A DNA stretch of 64,000 nucleotides from an uncultured Bacteroidota bacterium (lineage in GTDB: Bacteria > Bacteroidota > Bacteroidia > Bacteroidales > P3). The DNA is taken from assembly GCA_902774845.1 (NCBI GenBank), contig CACYJU010000003.1, positions 124,001-188,000 on the forward strand. The letters are read 5' to 3'. A model generated the notes under the pieces. That model did no database searches. It had not been told where the DNA came from and saw only the letters and a program-made list of their open reading frames with translations. Each line of letters starts with the position of its first letter. Position 1 is the stretch's first letter. This document shows, one piece after another, positions 44,901 to 54,353 of this stretch. The translations under genes and the position numbers were made by a program.

Positions 44901-45896
44901 TTAGGGCACATCGACTCTATTCAATATCTCGTTCACCATCTCCTCGCTGGTGATATTCTCTGCCTCCGCCTCATACGTAAGGCCGATACGGTGGCGCAAC
45001 ACATCCATCGCCACAGCTCTGACATCCTCTGGTATCACATATCCGCGACGTTTGATGAACGCGTAGGAGCGGGCGGCAAGAGCCAGGTTGATGCTACCAC
45101 GAGGAGAAGCTCCATAGCTGATAAGTCCTTTCAACTTCTCCAATCCGTACTGTTCTGGATAGCGCGAAGCGAAGATTATATCGGTGATATAGTTTTCTAT
45201 CTTCTCGTCCATATAGACGTCGGCGACCACCTTGCGGGCCTTGATGATATCTTCGGGCTTAAGGATGGGCCGCTGGCTTTCAAACTCTCCGTGAATACTT
45301 TTGTGCAGTATCTGACGCTCCTCGTCGCGTTGCGGATAGTTGATGACCACCTTCAGCATGAAACGATCTACCTGGGCTTCGGGCAAAGGATAGGTACCCT
45401 CTTGCTCTATGGGGTTCTGCGTAGCCATCACCAGGAACGGCTCGTCAAGTTTGTATGTCGATTCTCCGATGGTCACCTGTCTTTCCTGCATCGCCTCAAG
45501 CAACGCGCTCTGCACTTTCGCCGGAGCTCGGTTTATCTCATCCGCAAGGATAAAGTTAGAGAAGATGGGACCTTTCTTCACCACGAAGTTCTCGTTCTTC
45601 TGGCTGTATATCAGCGTACCGATCAAATCGGCTGGCAGAAGGTCTGGCGTAAACTGTATCCTGCTAAATTTGGCATCTATCGCCTGTGCAAGACTCGTGA
45701 TAGTGAGAGTCTTAGCCAATCCTGGCACACCCTCAAGCAGAATATGTCCATTGCTGAGCAATCCAATCATCATGCTCTCCACCATGTGTTTCTGGCCAAT
45801 GATGTTCTTTCTCAGCTCCATTACCAGCGCATCCACAAAAGCACTCTCGCGCTCGATACGCTCATTCAGTTCCTGTATGTTGACAAACTCGTTCAT
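44901..45896 (-). CDS. moxR: MoxR family AAA+ ATPase
   Basis: The 331-residue protein is a MoxR chaperone-like ATPase: Walker A LLEGVPGLAKT, Walker B NFILADEINRAPAKVQSALLEAMQE, sensor MATQNPIEQEGTYPLPEAQVDRFM and the late YGASPRGSINLALAARS. It probably drives the maturation of the VWA proteins encoded downstream. The ATG at 45896 matches the family N-terminus; the open frame upstream to 46184 runs through noncoding DNA. It heads an eight-gene minus-strand run ending with rseC. Confidence 0.93.
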   Translation of the reverse strand: MNEFVNIQELNERIERESAFVDALVMELRKNIIGQKHMVESMMIGLLSNGHILLEGVPGLAKTLTITSLAQAIDAKFSRIQFTPDLLPADLIGTLIYSQKNENFVVKKGPIFSNFILADEINRAPAKVQSALLEAMQERQVTIGESTYKLDEPFLVMATQNPIEQEGTYPLPEAQVDRFMLKVVINYPQRDEERQILHKSIHGEFESQRPILKPEDIIKARKVVADVYMDEKIENYITDIIFASRYPEQYGLEKLKGLISYGASPRGSINLALAARSYAFIKRRGYVIPEDVRAVAMDVLRHRIGLTYEAEAENITSEEMVNEILNRVDVP

Positions 45897-46222
45897 ACTA
45901 TAAAATATTAATGATTTGCAATAGATATTTAACGGCGACGGTTCTCCTTTATTGTGGCGCAAACTCAAGTTTTTTTCACCACTCCCTAATCGGCAATAAT
46001 TCAGCAAGATGAAAGACTTTAAAACTTCCTGGTTAAAGAGCAAAAAAATACCGACAAAAAAGGAGCCTTTTTGACTCCCACTTGACTCCCTTCTAACTCC
46101 CATTAAGCTACCATCTCCCACCCTCTTTTTTTTCAAATTCCGCCCCATTTTATTTTCGACAACCCAAACACCTGATACCCACAATACTTCCGTAAAAAAA
46201 TGCTCACTTTTTAAAGAAAAGG
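45897..46222. other. intergenic region between divergent moxR and T9SS gene
   Basis: AT-rich noncoding DNA. It contains a CTCCCATTAAG decamer repeat at 46071-46110 and leads into the promoter of the plus-strand gene at 46223. No convincing -7 box was found for moxR, and no small gene is supported. Confidence 0.45.
46071..46110. repeat. decamer repeat (GACTCCCACT / AACTCCCATT)
   Basis: Four units around TTGACTCCCA, TTGACTCCCT, CTAACTCCCA and TTAAGCTACC lie about 10-11 bp apart. The words match the arrays at 34-74 and 13983-14012. Confidence 0.55.
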
Positions 46223-46253
46223 TTGGTTATTCAAAAAAAAATAGTATCTTTGC
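46223..46253 (+). promoter_or_regulatory. Bacteroidetes promoter (TTG, 19 bp, TATCTTTGC)
   Basis: TTG at 46223-46225 and a perfect -7 box TATCTTTGC at 46245-46253 are 19 bp apart. The ATG of the T9SS gene is 53 bp downstream. Confidence 0.7.
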
Positions 46254-46305
46254 TACCTATTGTATATATAATGGTTTCGAATAACAAATTAATCAATAAT
46301 AACTT

Positions 46306-49300
46306 ATGAAAAGTAAAGCACTACTTCTTGGAGTCTTTGCAGGTTTGCTGCTTTGTTTCTCGGCTGTCGCCGACGCACAGACAAAAGCCAATTACAACGT
46401 TTCTGGTTTGAAGGAGTTAGGCCCCGAAAACATCGGCGGCCGCGTTTCTTGCATGCTTATCGATGGCGAAACGATCTATGCCGGCACTTCTCTTGGTGGC
46501 ATCTTCAAAAAGAACGCCTCCAACGCCTTCCAGGCTTGGCAGTTTGTCCCCTGCTACCTGTCCGACGGCACTCAGCTCACACTCCCTGTGACCACAATGA
46601 TCAAACGCGACAACGGTGTTATCTACATCGGCACCGGTGAACACGGCTACGTCGTTGGAAACGACACCGCCGCTATGGCCTCACGCGGCCGCGGCCTCTG
46701 GAAACTCCAGGACGGCACCTTCACCCAGCTGATCGATCCCGCCGAGCACAACGATTTCTATTTCATAAACGAAATCGCTCTGTATGAGGCAGGTTCCATC
46801 CACCGTCAGTTCGCCGCTACCGAGAACGGTCTTTACACCACCACCGACGACTGGGCTACCTACACCAGAGTCTACGACGGTGCCGTGCGCGACCTCGAGG
46901 TGGTCCCCACTCGCAAAATGCTCTATTTCACCACCCCCGGTGCTATCCATCGCATCTCCAATGTCGAAAACGAGACCAGCGTCAACGCTCCCGTCTGCAT
47001 CACCAGCAACGAGCCCCTCTTCGCTGAAGCCGGCGGCAACGTGAAAATAGCTGTGGCACCCACCAACGCCACCTACCTCTACGCTTTGGTTTTCGATAAA
47101 AAAGGCACCTTCGAAGGCGTCTACCTGAGCCGCGACCAGCAGTCCTGGCTGCAGCTCAACACCTCCGCCGTGCTCCCCTTCTCGTCACTCCGCAATGGCG
47201 AAAACTGCGGTACCATCACCGTCGACGCCAACAACTCCAAAATCATCTACATCGGAGGCGAGACCATCTGGACAGGACACGGATATGTTGAGAACTCCAT
47301 CTATCAGTGGACCAAGAACTCCTACAGCGAGGCCGCCCTCAATGCAGGCGACTATATGTCATACGTCTACAACAACCCCATGTCCGTACACTCCGGCATC
47401 AAGCAGATACTTCAAAGCGGAAACACATTCTTTGTAGCCACCAATGGTGGTATCTATCAGAGCGCAGGACTCAATGTTTTCGAGAATATCTCCTACGGCC
47501 TCAACACCGTACCCGTTGTAGACTTTGCCGTTTGCCCCGATGGTTCAATCATCATGGGTGCCAACGAGCTGGCTTCTCCCTTCATGGCTTCCCGTTCTGG
47601 CGCCAACAATGTTGAAGTCAACCACAACGCCAACATCATCTTCACCGGCAACGGCGGACAGCCAGCCGCCTCTCGCTTCCAAAGACTGCAGCCCACACCC
47701 GCCCGCGGCCTTATCCTTTCCGCCGATGGAATGACTTACGGACGTACCTATGCCGACTACGCCGACTACACCCAGACACAAACTTGGACCACCGGTCAGG
47801 AATTCCTGAGCGATATTCCCACTTCCGGTTACACCAGCCCCAGCCTGTTCCTTTGGGAAACGATGAACAACTCTGTAATCAAGGACTCCTTGACCATCAA
47901 CATCGATACCCTCGGCATAATCATTCGTGACGGTGTGAAAATCCAACTGAACAAGAAAGATTCCACCGATTTTGCAGGCAACATCATTGACTCTGTATTC
48001 AATCCTCTTCCATTCACAATTCAAGCTGGCGACAAGATGGCTTTTTCACATCCTTCGTTCTTCGGCTACCCGTTTGAATACACCTTCACTGAGGATTACG
48101 AACTCACATCTCACCATTCTCGCATTAAGGTTCAGTCTCCATTTCACAGCCGTGCGCTCCTCACCGCAAAATACAAATCGGGTACCAACGTTATGAGTAC
48201 AGTCTTCATGACTTGGAATCCTATGGATTTCAGAAGGGTTTGGTCAATGGAAGAACACTCTGCAGGTAACTACGCTGCCACCGTTGAGTGGGCAAAACTT
48301 ATAACCGTCAACTCAACACAAGGTCAGGACATCCGCCATACAGTCATGTCTCGCAACGGTGACGTAGCCTATGCCGCAGTTTCCGACACCAACAGCAACA
48401 CCTATTACATCCTGCGTGTCAGAGGAATAAACGCTGTAGAGATTAGAGATACCAATAGTGCCAACAACCTTTACTTCAACTATCTCTCACCTCGTTGCCA
48501 AACCCTCAGAGACACTCTCGTGTATAACGGCTCAACCCGTTTTTCACGTCCTGTGACCTCGATGGTTTGCGATCAGCGTGACGGACAAGATCGCCTCGTA
48601 GTGACCTTCGGTGACTATAACGCATCTGAACCCAACGTGATAGTCTTCAACAACTCCACCTCCGAGACTTACACCTCCGCCGCAAAATCTGTTGAAAATG
48701 CCAAGATTCCCGTATTCAGCTCGATGATTGAATACACCACAGGTGAAGTTTATGTAGGTACAGAAGAGGGCGTCTTCGTGGCATCCGAAAGTTCCTTCAA
48801 CGGCACTCCTGCTTGGGAGGTCTACGGTCAGTTCAAGGGCGTTCCCGTAACCGCCATCCACCAGCAGATTGACACCCTCCAGAGTGTTGGTATAACAACC
48901 CACAACGGCATCAACGCTGACCTCAACGTCTTTGCCAAGACCAAATTCCCCTATGCAATGTATTTCGGCACCTATGGTCGCGGTATCTTCATGGATATGA
49001 AATATGTCACAGATACAAACAACAACGTCATTGACAGCAACCTCCTTGCCATCCCTGAAGTTGTAGCAGCACCTGGCAAGGCCAGCGTCTCAATCTATCC
49101 CAACCCCGCTTCTTCTCAGGCTACGGTTGACATCAACCTCTCCGAGAACGCCAACACCATGGTTCGTGTTTTCGACATGAGCGGCAAAGTTGTCTTCACC
49201 GAGAACCTCGGTCGTATTGACGCCGGCAACCACAGAACCCAAATCAATTGCCAGAAACTCCGCAAAGGTATCTATATCGTCAACGTGGTTAGCGGTAAAT

Positions 49301-49332
49301 CCACCGCAACCTCCAAGTTGGTCGTAAGATAA
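46306..49332 (+). CDS. large secreted T9SS cargo protein, beta-propeller-like
   Basis: The 1008-residue protein has a signal peptide (about 1-25). A long region recalls BNR/sialidase or VPS10-type propellers, with repeated short motifs such as TIYAGTSLGGIFKK, VIYIGTGEHGY, GLYTTTDDWATYTRV, TFFVATNGGIYQS and EVYVGTEEGVFV. A T9SS type A sorting domain ends it (VSIYPNPASSQATVDI ... LRKGIYIVNVVSGKSTA). No catalytic residues of sialidases can be recognised, so an enzymatic role is not claimed. It is monocistronic with its own promoter and terminator. Confidence 0.78.
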   Translation: MKSKALLLGVFAGLLLCFSAVADAQTKANYNVSGLKELGPENIGGRVSCMLIDGETIYAGTSLGGIFKKNASNAFQAWQFVPCYLSDGTQLTLPVTTMIKRDNGVIYIGTGEHGYVVGNDTAAMASRGRGLWKLQDGTFTQLIDPAEHNDFYFINEIALYEAGSIHRQFAATENGLYTTTDDWATYTRVYDGAVRDLEVVPTRKMLYFTTPGAIHRISNVENETSVNAPVCITSNEPLFAEAGGNVKIAVAPTNATYLYALVFDKKGTFEGVYLSRDQQSWLQLNTSAVLPFSSLRNGENCGTITVDANNSKIIYIGGETIWTGHGYVENSIYQWTKNSYSEAALNAGDYMSYVYNNPMSVHSGIKQILQSGNTFFVATNGGIYQSAGLNVFENISYGLNTVPVVDFAVCPDGSIIMGANELASPFMASRSGANNVEVNHNANIIFTGNGGQPAASRFQRLQPTPARGLILSADGMTYGRTYADYADYTQTQTWTTGQEFLSDIPTSGYTSPSLFLWETMNNSVIKDSLTINIDTLGIIIRDGVKIQLNKKDSTDFAGNIIDSVFNPLPFTIQAGDKMAFSHPSFFGYPFEYTFTEDYELTSHHSRIKVQSPFHSRALLTAKYKSGTNVMSTVFMTWNPMDFRRVWSMEEHSAGNYAATVEWAKLITVNSTQGQDIRHTVMSRNGDVAYAAVSDTNSNTYYILRVRGINAVEIRDTNSANNLYFNYLSPRCQTLRDTLVYNGSTRFSRPVTSMVCDQRDGQDRLVVTFGDYNASEPNVIVFNNSTSETYTSAAKSVENAKIPVFSSMIEYTTGEVYVGTEEGVFVASESSFNGTPAWEVYGQFKGVPVTAIHQQIDTLQSVGITTHNGINADLNVFAKTKFPYAMYFGTYGRGIFMDMKYVTDTNNNVIDSNLLAIPEVVAAPGKASVSIYPNPASSQATVDINLSENANTMVRVFDMSGKVVFTENLGRIDAGNHRTQINCQKLRKGIYIVNVVSGKSTATSKLVVR

Positions 49333-49351
49333 AACATACGGTGCAGACGAC

Positions 49352-49387
49352 AAAAGGGGGGTGCGGCTTTCCGACCGACCCCCTTTT
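49352..49387 (+). terminator. Rho-independent terminator
   Basis: A GGGGGT arm pairs with ACCCCC through an imperfect GC-rich inner stem, and a T-tract follows. It lies 20 bp after the T9SS gene. Confidence 0.75.
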
Positions 49388-49454
49388 TTATGATACAACA
49401 ATAGCAACCTTATACCTATATATATACTTGGTTCTATAAACAATACTTACATCG

Positions 49455-50738
49455 ATGAATAAAGATCTCGTAAAAGAACTCCAGTGGCGTAATATGATTC
49501 ACACCATGATGCCCGGCACAGAGGAGCAGCTCGCAAAAGAGGTTACCACCGCATACGTTGGCATCGACCCTACCGCCGATTCTCTTCATATAGGGCACCT
49601 CGTGAGCATCATGTTACTCAAACACCTTCAGCTGGCCGGACACAAGCCCCTCGCCGTTGTGGGTGGCGCTACCGGCATGATTGGAGACCCCTCCTTCAAG
49701 GCTGCAGAACGCAAACTGCTCACTCCCGACGAGGTTCAGCACAATGTTGACTGTATTAAGAAACAGCTTGAGAAGTTTCTCGATTTCGACAACCCGGTCA
49801 ACGGCGCTGAGATACTCAACAACTACGACTGGATGAAAGATTATCTTTTCCTCGATTTCATACGCGATGTGGGTAAGCATATAACCGTCAACTACATGAT
49901 GGCGAAAGACTCTGTGCAGAAGCGTATGGAAACGGGTATCTCCTTCACCGAGTTCTCATACCAGCTTCTTCAGGGTTTTGACTATCTGACATTATATCGC
50001 ACCAAGGGTTGCCGCCTGCAGATGGGTGGTTCTGACCAGTGGGGCAACATCACAACCGGCACCGAACTTATCCGTCGTATGGAGGGTGGCGAAGCTTACG
50101 CGCTCACCTGCCCGCTCATCACCAAGGCTGACGGCACCAAATTCGGCAAGACCGAAGGTGGCAACGTGTGGCTCGACCCCGAAAAAACCTCTCCTTATAA
50201 GTTCTACCAGTTCTGGCTCAACTGCTCCGATGTAGATACGGCCCGCTATATCCGCATCTTCACTCTTCTAAGCAAAGAAGAGATAGAATCGCTCGAGGCC
50301 GAACACGCACAGGCACCAGAGCGTCGTGTTCTCCAGAAAGCCCTCGCAAAAGATATCACATGCCGGGTACACAGCGTTAAGGATTACGAGACAGCCGTTG
50401 CCGCTTCCGAACTTCTGTTTGGGAAGGGTACAACCGAACAGCTCAACACTCTCGACCGTGCAACTTTACTTTCCGTATTTGACGGCGTTCCTCAGTTCAC
50501 GGTTTCGCGCAGTTTGCTCGATAGCGGCATAAGCGTCATCGACCTCTGCGCGGCAGAGACCTCTATGTTTGCCTCTAAAGGTGAAATACGTCGTGAACTG
50601 AAGCAAAACTCCATCTCGCTGAACAAACAGAAGATAGGCGAAGACTATAAAGTCACCTCAAATGATATCCTCCAGTCAGACCTCTTGCTTTTCCAAAAAG
50701 GCAAGAAGAACTACTATATTGTCAAAATTGAGGATTAA
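49455..50738 (+). CDS. tyrS: tyrosyl-tRNA synthetase
   Basis: TyrRS charges tRNA-Tyr. The 427-residue protein carries [20 protein letters not shown] (HIGH motif), the tyrosine-site [18 protein letters not shown], and [14 protein letters not shown] as KMSKS. A C-terminal S4-like RNA-binding domain follows (from about residue 355). Length is normal. An octamer repeat fills part of the gap to the next gene. Confidence 0.97.
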   Translation: MNKDLVKELQWRNMIHTMMPGTEEQLAKEVTTAYVGIDPTADSLHIGHLVSIMLLKHLQLAGHKPLAVVGGATGMIGDPSFKAAERKLLTPDEVQHNVDCIKKQLEKFLDFDNPVNGAEILNNYDWMKDYLFLDFIRDVGKHITVNYMMAKDSVQKRMETGISFTEFSYQLLQGFDYLTLYRTKGCRLQMGGSDQWGNITTGTELIRRMEGGEAYALTCPLITKADGTKFGKTEGGNVWLDPEKTSPYKFYQFWLNCSDVDTARYIRIFTLLSKEEIESLEAEHAQAPERRVLQKALAKDITCRVHSVKDYETAVAASELLFGKGTTEQLNTLDRATLLSVFDGVPQFTVSRSLLDSGISVIDLCAAETSMFASKGEIRRELKQNSISLNKQKIGEDYKVTSNDILQSDLLLFQKGKKNYYIVKIED

Positions 50739-50755
50739 AAATAATTATTCACCCT

Positions 50756-50790
50756 CAAGCAATCAAGCAATAAACGCAATCAAGCAATAA
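50756..50790. repeat. octamer repeat (AATCAAGC)
   Basis: Copies of AATCAAGC and AATAAACG follow the tyrS gene and run up to the start of the next gene. The word is the reverse complement of the TGATTGCT family. Confidence 0.6.
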
Positions 50791-50794
50791 AACC

Positions 50795-51646
50795 ATGAAT
50801 CTATCAGGCAGAAGACAAAGCAGCAACGTTGAAGACCGTCGTGGGAAAAGCGGCAAGATAGCCGTAGGCGGCGGTATCGGCGGCGCCATAGTTATAGCAC
50901 TCATAGCAATTCTTATGGGCAAAGACCCCAGTTCGGCGCTACAACAACTCGGAAGTCAAACCACCGAAGAGACAGAATTTGTCGCTACCGAGCAGGAAAA
51001 AGAATTCGAGGTATTCGCCAGCCAGATACTCGCCAGCACCGAAGATGTGTGGACAGAGTTGTTCAAGAAGATGGGCCGTACCTACGAACCTCCCAAGCTT
51101 GTACTCTTCAAGGGTAGCGTACAGAGTGGTTGTGGCGGAGCCTCTTCTTCGTCTGGCCCATTCTACTGTTCTGCCGACCGCAGTGTTTATATAGACCTCG
51201 ACTTCTTCGCCGAGATGCACAAAACCATCGGTGCCGGTGGCGATTTCGCTTATGCCTACGTCATAGCACATGAAGTTGGTCACCATGTGCAGAATCTGCT
51301 TGGCACCCTCGGTGATGCTCACCGCAAGATGTCCTCAGTTTCGAAAGAGGAAAGTAACCAGATTAGTGTTAGACTTGAACTTCAGGCCGACTTCTATGCT
51401 GGCATCTGGGGGTATTATGAGAACAAGATGTTTGGCTCGCTCGAGGATGGTGATATAGAAGAAGCCATCAACGCGGCTGGCAAGATCGGCGACGACTATC
51501 TGCAGAAGAAAGCACGCGGCTACGCCACCCCTGAGACATTCAACCATGGAACCTCCGCTCAGCGTTCTCGCTGGCTTAAGAAAGGTCTCACAACAGGCGA
51601 CATAAAACTCGGGGACACCTTCTCGCCGTCATACAACAGCCTTTAA
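50795..51646 (+). CDS. ypfJ: YpfJ-type neutral zinc metallopeptidase
   Basis: The 283-residue protein has one N-terminal membrane helix (about 24-43: IAVGGGIGGAIVIALIAILM). A zinc metallopeptidase domain follows with the HExxH motif in YVIAHEVGHHVQNLLG and a downstream RLELQADFYAG that supplies the third ligand. CGGASSSSGPFYC and FNHGTSAQRSRWLKKG are typical of the KPN_02809/YpfJ family. The biological substrate is not known. Confidence 0.92.
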   Translation: MNLSGRRQSSNVEDRRGKSGKIAVGGGIGGAIVIALIAILMGKDPSSALQQLGSQTTEETEFVATEQEKEFEVFASQILASTEDVWTELFKKMGRTYEPPKLVLFKGSVQSGCGGASSSSGPFYCSADRSVYIDLDFFAEMHKTIGAGGDFAYAYVIAHEVGHHVQNLLGTLGDAHRKMSSVSKEESNQISVRLELQADFYAGIWGYYENKMFGSLEDGDIEEAINAAGKIGDDYLQKKARGYATPETFNHGTSAQRSRWLKKGLTTGDIKLGDTFSPSYNSL

Positions 51647-51664
51647 TTAATTTATAGAAAAAGC

Positions 51665-51699
51665 AAGCGGGACTTTTCGTAATAGAAAGTCCCGCTTTT
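51665..51699. terminator. bidirectional terminator
   Basis: A perfect 12-bp stem (AAGCGGGACTTT with its complement) and a 9-nt loop, with T-rich flanks on both strands. It separates ypfJ from the convergent PCMD gene. Confidence 0.85.
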
Positions 51700-51734
51700 A
51701 CTATGAGATATGCTCTCGCTAACAGATTATCCCA

Positions 51735-52685
51735 TCAATACTCCAGCGCGATATTGTCAACCCACAAGGTGTTTCCAAGTGTGCCCACGTATGCTTCGTG
51801 CATAGAGGCTGTGATGATCATCATCGCATGCGTGGGTGTTTCATCAGCATCTGCCCAACCCTCTTCCTCAATCTTCACCACCTTGCCTTTGCTGTTTTTG
51901 GCGTAATAGGTAAGTCCTTTAGGACCAAATTTCATATAGTCTTTATAGTGAGGTGTTTTCGTGACGTCTCCATATATTACGGGCACACGGAAATTTTTCA
52001 CCCATCCTGACGATGGATGCTCAATACGAGTCATAGCTGTTCCTACACGCAGAGCATGGATATGTCCATCCTCATCTTCCCATCGTTTTTGCAGGATGTA
52101 GGTTATTTCGTGAGCATCATCTCCAGGTTGTGTTTTCTTGCTTGTTATCTTGCATTTTGTGATTGTGCCTTTGTTAGGCATCGCCGACTTGTAGTCAAGC
52201 ACCAAGGCGGTAGGACGTTCGGTGAAAGGTATACCCCAGTTCATCAGCGAGTAGGGGTTGTTAGCTGTGGCTATAGGCTCAAAAATGTTTCCATAGAAAA
52301 TACTTCCGCTTACCAAGAGGGTGATGTTAATGCCCAGAACTTTCAACTCCTCAATCTTGGTTTCAAGCTTTGCGCAGGTGCTGCCGTCCCAGCTTTTGTC
52401 CGGGGTTGCCGTACAGGATGTCTTTGTTACGCCTGCAACTTTTGCGTAAGCATTTGAGGTACTCCACGGAGTTTTGCCGCGATAGGCTTTGTTTTCGCGT
52501 ATAGTGTCGCCCGGCCCGATGTTGTATATGACCTTTGTCTTGCCACCGATGATGGGACTCTCTTTGATGTATCTCACACACCATGTGTTCATCTTACCGT
52601 ACGGCACATATTTCTTGGTTTGGCTGTTGGTTATAGTTGGCAAAAGCAGTAGCAGCGTCAAGGCTGCAATGTTCAGTTTTTTCAT
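51735..52685 (-). CDS. PCMD domain-containing secreted protein
   Basis: The 316-residue protein has a signal peptide (MKKLNIAALTLLLLLPTITNS). Its domain resembles the putative carbohydrate-metabolism (PCMD) family of Bacteroidetes: NPYSLMNWGIPFTERPTALVLDYK, EITYILQKRWEDEDGHIHALRVGTA and the terminal NTLWVDNIALEY. I chose the ATG at 52685; the open frame upstream runs into the 5-alpha-reductase gene. It begins 41 bp after that gene with no promoter seen, so it may be cotranscribed with the reductase cluster. Confidence 0.8.
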   Translation of the reverse strand: MKKLNIAALTLLLLLPTITNSQTKKYVPYGKMNTWCVRYIKESPIIGGKTKVIYNIGPGDTIRENKAYRGKTPWSTSNAYAKVAGVTKTSCTATPDKSWDGSTCAKLETKIEELKVLGINITLLVSGSIFYGNIFEPIATANNPYSLMNWGIPFTERPTALVLDYKSAMPNKGTITKCKITSKKTQPGDDAHEITYILQKRWEDEDGHIHALRVGTAMTRIEHPSSGWVKNFRVPVIYGDVTKTPHYKDYMKFGPKGLTYYAKNSKGKVVKIEEEGWADADETPTHAMMIITASMHEAYVGTLGNTLWVDNIALEY

Positions 52686-52726
52686 TGGTAGTAGGTTTAT
52701 GTTTAAAGAATTTACTCTATTGAGAT

Positions 52727-53536
52727 TTACCAAATAAACGGTATCATGCGTTTTCTTGGATGCGCGGCCATCTCTTCTGGAAACTCCTTGAGATAGCGTT
52801 TGTATATGCGGTGTGCTCTGGGACCGAGATTGGCAAATGTCCATATTGCGAACACAGCTCCGCTCAGCGACCAGGTCAAAATCGCAAATCCGCACCACTC
52901 GGCGAACTCTCCATAGTAGTTGGCGCTGGTCACCTGTCGGTAAAGTCCCTTGTTGGGGAGGTAGTGCTTGGTGTCGCCAGGTTTGCGCAGGTGGCGTATG
53001 ACATTGTCGGAGTGCATATTTGTGATCATTCCAGCGAAAAAGATGATAGTGCCGATGATGAACTGTGGTGAAGTAAGCCATTCTGGGCCATAATTCATCG
53101 GCGATAAGTCGAACAATTTTCCAGAAAAGCCTCTGGCGGAAAGACAGAACAGCCAACCTCCCTGCATGAAGGCATTGAGGCTGTTGAACACCATACCCAT
53201 CAGCACGATTGCCAACGGCATACGGCTGTTGCCCTTGAGCAGCATCGGGAATATGAACGATCTGTGGAAGTAGTGCAATTCAAAGAGGATAAGGAACACC
53301 AGCGGAACCATGGCTGCCTTGTCCGCCCATGCGATGTAGAAAGCCAGCATCAAGATAAACGATGGCGCTTCCATTATCACCCATCCCAATTTGTTATGTA
53401 CGGCGGGGCCCCATTTGTTCGTATAGAATTTACCGTAGCCGGCATCCACGAAGAAGAGGCAGATGAACACCAACACCGCGGTGGCAGTCATGCCTATGAG
53501 CAACCAGTCGAAATTATCAAGCAGATAATTAATCAT
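52727..53536 (-). CDS. 3-oxo-5-alpha-steroid 4-dehydrogenase-like membrane reductase
   Basis: The 269-residue polytopic protein (about six membrane helices) has the C-terminal signature of steroid 5-alpha-reductases: SANYYGEFAEWCGFAILTWS, FAIWTFANLGPRAH and YKRYLKEFPEEMAAHPRKRM with IPFIW at the end. Enzymes of this family reduce the delta-4 double bond of 3-keto steroids using NADPH; the related TECR enzymes reduce enoyl-CoA. Its ATG overlaps the TGA of the SDR gene upstream (ATGA), so the two are coupled. Neighbouring OYE and SDR genes make a steroid or bile-acid substrate plausible, but a lipid enoyl substrate cannot be excluded. Confidence 0.85.
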   Translation of the reverse strand: MINYLLDNFDWLLIGMTATAVLVFICLFFVDAGYGKFYTNKWGPAVHNKLGWVIMEAPSFILMLAFYIAWADKAAMVPLVFLILFELHYFHRSFIFPMLLKGNSRMPLAIVLMGMVFNSLNAFMQGGWLFCLSARGFSGKLFDLSPMNYGPEWLTSPQFIIGTIIFFAGMITNMHSDNVIRHLRKPGDTKHYLPNKGLYRQVTSANYYGEFAEWCGFAILTWSLSGAVFAIWTFANLGPRAHRIYKRYLKEFPEEMAAHPRKRMIPFIW

Positions 53537-54306
53537 AATATTATTCCTTTCAGTTTTAGTTGGTTTTCGGTTTCATCCCAGAGCCATGCTGCCAGCTCTT
53601 CGTTCTGCCATTTTCGTGGCACATCTTGGTGTTTCTCACCACGGAACAGCTGCATCGTACAGTCGGTGGTCACAGCGTTTACGGCTGGTGTCGCTCCACC
53701 TTCGGCACTTTTGCAGAAGGGGCGGAATATGGCGTCGGTCAGCGAGTCGAACCAGCGGTCCATGCGCAGCATCTTGCTGTTCACCACGCCCGGGTCGGTC
53801 ATATTAACCTGGTTTCCTGTACGGCGAGCCAGCTCTTGCGAGAAGAGCATCACGGCATATTTGCTGTTGCCGTAGGTGCCCAGCTGGCTGTAGTTTTCTT
53901 CGTTCACACGAAAGAAATCCTTGTTGAACTTAGCTGTATAGCAGGTCAGCGACACGGTGTTTGCCACTCTCAAGTCTTTTCCCATCGCCTTTATCATCAG
54001 GCGCGAGAGCAGGTATGTGCCGATATAGTTGGTACCTATGACACGTTCAAAGCCGTCTTCGTTTCTGCCGAAGGACTTCTCCATCGTGCCGGCGTTGTTC
54101 AGCAGGCCGTCCACCACTATGCCGTCGGCTTTCAGCTTCTCGACAAACTCCACTATCGACTGCAGCGAGCCGAGGTTCAGCATTCTCTCCCCCTCATGAG
54201 GCTCACGCCGGGTGGTGCCTATAACGTTGTAGCCTCTCTCCCGCAGCATCTTCACCGCTGCGCCTCCTACCGAACCGGTACACCCTGTTACAACTATGGT
54301 TTGCAT
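53533..54306 (-). CDS. short-chain dehydrogenase/reductase (retinol dehydrogenase-like)
   Basis: The 257-residue SDR has the nucleotide motif VVTGCTGSVGGAAVKML, NNAGTM, the catalytic serine region NTVSLTCY, and the active-site TYGNSKYA (Tyr-x3-Lys). It resembles WW-domain oxidoreductase or retinol-dehydrogenase-like SDRs that act on lipophilic alcohols or ketones. It overlaps the 5-alpha-reductase gene and starts 47 bp after the second SDR. In this setting a 3-hydroxysteroid dehydrogenase role is a reasonable hypothesis. Confidence 0.85.
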   Translation of the reverse strand: MQTIVVTGCTGSVGGAAVKMLRERGYNVIGTTRREPHEGERMLNLGSLQSIVEFVEKLKADGIVVDGLLNNAGTMEKSFGRNEDGFERVIGTNYIGTYLLSRLMIKAMGKDLRVANTVSLTCYTAKFNKDFFRVNEENYSQLGTYGNSKYAVMLFSQELARRTGNQVNMTDPGVVNSKMLRMDRWFDSLTDAIFRPFCKSAEGGATPAVNAVTTDCTMQLFRGEKHQDVPRKWQNEELAAWLWDETENQLKLKGIIL

Positions 54307-54353
54307 TTTAAGACTGTTAGCTGACTACTTATTTGCCCTGTCCGGGCACGGAC

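Noticed and set aside
45897..46184. N-terminal extension of MoxR by 96 residues
   Set aside because: It covers noncoding, repeat-bearing DNA and does not resemble MoxR. The ATG at 45896 fits the family start.
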